Shown here: positions 28,934-29,928 of the stretch, in pieces
Numbering within the stretch: position 1 is the first letter of the stretch
How the letters are laid out: each line of letters starts with the position of its first letter
Source: a virus
Virus record (IMG/VR): IMGVR_UViG_3300044675_002272
Span: 1 to 29,928 of that record
Strand: one strand, 5' to 3'
DNA: 29,928 nucleotides
Made by a program: the position numbers and the translations under genes
The notes under the pieces: model-generated
The model's input: only the letters and a program-made list of their open reading frames with translations
The model's database searches: none
What the model was told of the DNA's origin: nothing

Positions 28934-29579
28934 TTTAGACTCACTAATTGAAGACGTTGCGATCGTCGATCGTGACGAAGCAGCACGAGAAGCATGGCTA
29001 CAGAAACGTGCTGGACGGATTACCTGCAGTCGCTTCGGTGACTTGATCGGAGAAGGGAAAGCAAAAGACGCTTTGTTTACTCAGACGGGTTATAGCTATT
29101 TGCAATTGCTTGTCGCGGAACGGTTGGGTTCGTGGTATTCCTTTTCGAACAGCGCGACACAGTGGGGAACGAATAACGAACCGATTGCAATTGACGAGTA
29201 CCGAAAACTTACTGGGTACGAAGTCGATTCAACACCGTTCAATTTCTTCGAATACAACGATTTTATCGGTGGTACTCCAGACGGATTGGTAGGTACTGAA
29301 GGGACCGTTGAAGTCAAGTGTCCATTTAATCCCTCGGTGCATGTCGGAACGCTGTTGTCGAAGACTGTTCCGAAAGAGTACGAATGGCAAGTCTACGGCC
29401 ACATGCTGGTGACGGATCGCAAGTGGTGCGACTTTATCAGCTTCGATCCACGGATTGAAGGAAAGCAAAAAATAGCAATCGTTAGGATAGAACGAGACGA
29501 TGCGAAGATTGCGTTTTTGAAGTCACGGCTGGAGTTAGCGGTGAAGGTTATGGGTGAGATGATGGATAGGTTGATTTAA
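28920..29579 (+). CDS. YqaJ-type viral recombinase/exonuclease
   Basis: The protein has 219 residues from ATG 28920 (ATG 28926 is an alternative; both lie within range of GGGAG at 28911-28915). It has the PD-(D/E)xK nuclease pattern of the YqaJ/lambda exonuclease family: RAGRITCSRFGDLIGEGKA at the start, QWGTNNEPIAIDEY with the family Glu, FIGGTPDGLVGTEGTVEVKCPF with catalytic Asp and the ExK, and YEWQVYGHMLVTDRKWCDFIS. It degrades one strand of duplex ends to give single strands for annealing-type recombination and phage replication. A single-strand annealing partner was not recognised here. Confidence 0.9.
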   Translation: MAMIDLDSLIEDVAIVDRDEAAREAWLQKRAGRITCSRFGDLIGEGKAKDALFTQTGYSYLQLLVAERLGSWYSFSNSATQWGTNNEPIAIDEYRKLTGYEVDSTPFNFFEYNDFIGGTPDGLVGTEGTVEVKCPFNPSVHVGTLLSKTVPKEYEWQVYGHMLVTDRKWCDFISFDPRIEGKQKIAIVRIERDDAKIAFLKSRLELAVKVMGEMMDRLI

Positions 29580-29594
29580 GTGCGAGGAAAAGAC

Positions 29595-29927
29595 ATGGAA
29601 CAAATCGATATGTCAGAGCGATTGTTTAAGGCAAGCGAATACCGAGAAGCGGAGTTCGAGCATAAACGAAACAATCCGACAAAGGGCGACTACTGGTGGG
29701 AGGATCATTTTTGCCCTGTACTGGTCGTATTGGCAGTAGCAAAGGATTTTGTCACGGTATGTCGCAAAACAAAAGACGTGGGCGGCAACAAGTGGACGTG
29801 GGATTTAACGCAGCCAGAGATTATGAGTCGAGCGGATTTTGTGAAAAAACTGGAGCATGGGCGTGTCGGTGGCGATCACTCATGGGCCGCAAGAGAGTTT
29901 GAGCGTGGATGTGTTTCGTCCACCTAA
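29595..29927 (+). CDS. Unknown 110-residue protein
   Basis: The start is ATG 29595, with GAGGA at 29584-29588 as ribosome site; a GTG at 29580 is the alternative. The product (EQIDMSERLFKASEYREAEFEHKRNN, DYWWEDHFCPVLVVLAVAKDFVTVCRKTK, NKWTWDLTQPEIMSRADFVKKL) is a single mixed domain with no recognised family. It ends one base before the window edge and is complete. Confidence 0.55.
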   Translation: MEQIDMSERLFKASEYREAEFEHKRNNPTKGDYWWEDHFCPVLVVLAVAKDFVTVCRKTKDVGGNKWTWDLTQPEIMSRADFVKKLEHGRVGGDHSWAAREFERGCVSST

Positions 29928-29928
29928 C

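Overview
The window is a 30-kb stretch of a tailed double-stranded DNA bacteriophage or prophage. Every convincing gene is on the + strand, and genes are packed with ATGA, GTGA and TAATG overlaps. The morphogenesis set is that of a siphovirus with an HK97-type head: P27-like small terminase, two-domain large terminase, HK97 portal, ClpP-like prohead protease, capsid protein with a scaffolding-like N-terminus, gp6/gp10-like connectors, a DUF3168-type tail terminator, tail tube, a frameshifted tail assembly chaperone and a short tape measure. No integrase, holin, endolysin, polymerase or helicase is visible, so this is part of a larger genome. The host cannot be fixed from the sequence. Moderate GC and the style of the accessory proteins suggest an environmental, possibly planctomycete-like, bacterium, but this is weak.

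Layout: 1-6247 holds receptor-binding and tail-fibre genes (Gly-rich fibre, LamG plus 23-residue repeats, two proteins with Mtd-like N-terminal domains, one carrying an SGNH esterase). 6248-6421 is a non-coding gap that may hold the packaging site. 6422-12678 covers HNH nuclease, terminases, portal, protease and capsid. 12727-18609 covers decoration, connectors, tail tube, chaperone and tape measure. 18609-22022 holds tail-tip-region genes, including a Cys-rich protein followed by an Erv/ALR-like and glycosyltransferase-like fusion. 22079-24438 is a regulatory region rich in structured RNA. 24439-29927 is an early/accessory operon with an HNH nuclease, an MT-A70 adenine methyltransferase, CsrA, a RimI-like acetyltransferase, many small unknown proteins and a YqaJ-type exonuclease.

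The strongest unusual signal is a pair of complete type I hammerhead ribozymes at 22398-22449 and 22809-22860. Each starts at the stop codon of one small gene and is followed by a conserved structured leader for the next. All core bases are present and stem III covaries between the copies. Cleavage at both would release a 411-nt RNA carrying exactly one 102-codon ORF. Other RNA-level features are a textbook -1 frameshift site (A AAA AAC plus a 10-bp hairpin with the 0-frame stop codon in its loop), four consecutive hairpins at 23826-24061 with a possible kissing-loop, a tRNA-like structure at 26331-26422, a hairpin-rich capsid leader, and a possible promoter-to-terminator small RNA at 24305-24432. 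With the phage-encoded CsrA, the window suggests a phage that relies heavily on post-transcriptional control; that last point is inference.
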